The position numbers and the translations under genes are program-made. Positions 5,225-6,207 of a stretch of 6,207 nt of DNA are shown piece after piece. The notes below the pieces were generated by a model. The model searched no databases, had not been told where the DNA came from, and saw only the letters and a list, made by a program, of their open reading frames with translations. Positions within the stretch are counted from its first letter, which is position 1, and the number at the start of each line of letters is the position of its first letter. The stretch covers positions 1 to 6,207 of the forward strand of contig CATEEE010000144.1 in the NCBI GenBank assembly GCA_949499045.1, written 5' to 3'. The DNA comes from Marinobacterium sp. xm-d-530. GTDB taxonomy: Bacteria; Pseudomonadota; Gammaproteobacteria; Pseudomonadales; Balneatricaceae.

Positions 5225-5229
5225 AGATC

Positions 5230-6207
5230 ATGAAATTATTTACGACCCTTTTACTAGCAGCGTCGACTGCTTCTTCTTTTGCTGTTTCTGAAGAAACAGT
5301 TGATCCATTAAAAGTCACTGTAACTGCAAAGAGAATAACCTCCTCCATCCTGACCACGCCTCAGGCAATATCAATTCTTACTAGTACCGATATTGAAGAT
5401 GCTCAATTCTCCTCTTTAAGCGAAGCGCTAGAGTCAATGGCAGGAGTATATATCCAGCGTTTTGGAGGAAATGGGTCTCAAACTAAGGTTTATTTGCGCG
5501 GTACATCTTCGAACCACAGCATTGTACTTATGGATGGAAGAAGACTTACATCGACAAATGACGGCCGCGCTGAACTCGAAAACATTCCTTTAGATTCAAT
5601 TGAACGAATAGAAGTTGTCCGCGGCGGATTGTCGAGCAAATACGGTGCGGATGCTATTGGTGGTGTAATTCAGATATTTACTAAAGATTTTGGCTCTATA
5701 TCTGACATTAATAAGGTAAGTGTTACTTTAGGATCTCAAAATACGTTAAAAGAGAAAATCGAGCTCAAACGTGGAGACGACAGTTTTGAAAGCAAAATTG
5801 TTATAGCCAATGAAAAAACCGATGGCTTCGACACGCACACATCTATCGTTCGCGGCGATAATGATGATGATGGTTACAAAAAACAGAATATTGATGTTTA
5901 TCTTTCTAAATCATTAAACAGTGCAACAACGGTCAACTTTGATACTGGTTTTTGGAAGGGAACAAACCAGTATGACTTCACCGATTCCAACTCTTGGAGT
6001 AACAATGAGACTGAATATACAACTAAATATTTAAGTCTTGGACTCAAACACACAACGAGCCAATTTTCTGTTGATTCAAAGTTAAGTAGAACAGAGAACG
6101 AGCGACTCAATAAACCCGCTGATACTCGCAAAACTATAATTGATACTAATGAATGGAACACCTCTGTAAATTATAGCCTCTCTGATACAACCAACCTTCA
6201 CGGAGGA
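5230..6207 (+). CDS. btuB: BtuB, TonB-dependent vitamin B12 outer-membrane receptor (N-terminal part)
   Basis: The frame is open from ATG 5230 to the window edge: 326 codons, roughly half of a typical receptor of about 600 residues. BtuB binds cobalamin outside the cell and passes it to the periplasm using TonB-ExbBD energy. A signal peptide covers about residues 1-18, with likely cleavage after SFA. A TonB box-like PLKVTVTA is at 26-33. A plug domain follows, with SEALESMAGVYIQ (64-76), VYLRG (87-91), VLMDGRRL (99-106), IERIEVVRGG (124-133) and YGADAIGGVIQI (138-149). Barrel strands start after about 155. The Asp-rich GDNDDDG at 209-215, after TDGFD, resembles the calcium-binding loop of E. 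coli BtuB. The GAGAG ribosome site is in the riboswitch hairpin. The riboswitch makes a cobamide substrate very likely. Confidence 0.92.
   Translation, partial: MKLFTTLLLAASTASSFAVSEETVDPLKVTVTAKRITSSILTTPQAISILTSTDIEDAQFSSLSEALESMAGVYIQRFGGNGSQTKVYLRGTSSNHSIVLMDGRRLTSTNDGRAELENIPLDSIERIEVVRGGLSSKYGADAIGGVIQIFTKDFGSISDINKVSVTLGSQNTLKEKIELKRGDDSFESKIVIANEKTDGFDTHTSIVRGDNDDDGYKKQNIDVYLSKSLNSATTVNFDTGFWKGTNQYDFTDSNSWSNNETEYTTKYLSLGLKHTTSQFSVDSKLSRTENERLNKPADTRKTIIDTNEWNTSVNYSLSDTTNLHGG

Noticed and set aside
5118..5357. 79-residue minus-strand ORF over the riboswitch and btuB start
   Set aside because: It is antisense to a clear riboswitch and signal-peptide coding region; no support as a gene.
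5898..6161. 87-residue minus-strand ORF inside btuB
   Set aside because: It is a shadow of the continuous btuB barrel-coding frame.

Overview
The window looks like chromosomal housekeeping DNA of a marine-type gammaproteobacterium (Oceanospirillales or a relative). It has moderate GC, strong Shine-Dalgarno sites, a sigma32-type promoter in front of groES, and the gene set groES, fxsA, SDR reductase, ampG, yajQ, panE. From memory, Pseudomonas keeps essentially the same set in the same order; I could not check this. I see no insertion sequence, phage gene, CRISPR array or tRNA/rRNA.

Layout. Minus strand, 1-752: the first 20 codons of groES (reading off the left edge), a 174-base gap with a near-consensus heat-shock promoter and a 14-bp hairpin, then fxsA. 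Bases 753-1150 are noncoding and unusually rich in inverted repeats. They include three copies of TGCARTGCAAAA, which resemble PhaR (polyhydroxyalkanoate regulator) sites. Plus strand, 1151-3432: a FabG/PhaB-like short-chain reductase with its own terminator, then an AmpG-type muropeptide permease whose ribosome binding site lies in a possible hairpin. A shared convergent terminator separates ampG from yajQ on the minus strand (3496-3978). yajQ and panE (4046-4942, GTG start) are divergent around a short spacer with a TATAAT box. At the right end a cobalamin riboswitch (about 5031-5224) leads into btuB, a TonB-dependent vitamin B12 receptor cut off by the window edge.

How the genes relate. 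They do not form one pathway. groES and fxsA are stress- and membrane-linked neighbours. The SDR is a reductase of 3-oxoacyl or acetoacetyl thioesters. AmpG recycles cell wall fragments. YajQ is a small nucleotide- or c-di-GMP-binding protein. PanE supplies pantoate for CoA. BtuB imports B12 under B12 feedback. Each unit has its own control region or terminator, so most are probably transcribed singly.

I found no convincing new multi-gene system. The least explained material is noncoding: the repeat-rich region before the SDR, the palindrome before the btuB riboswitch, and the hairpins beside groES, fxsA and ampG.
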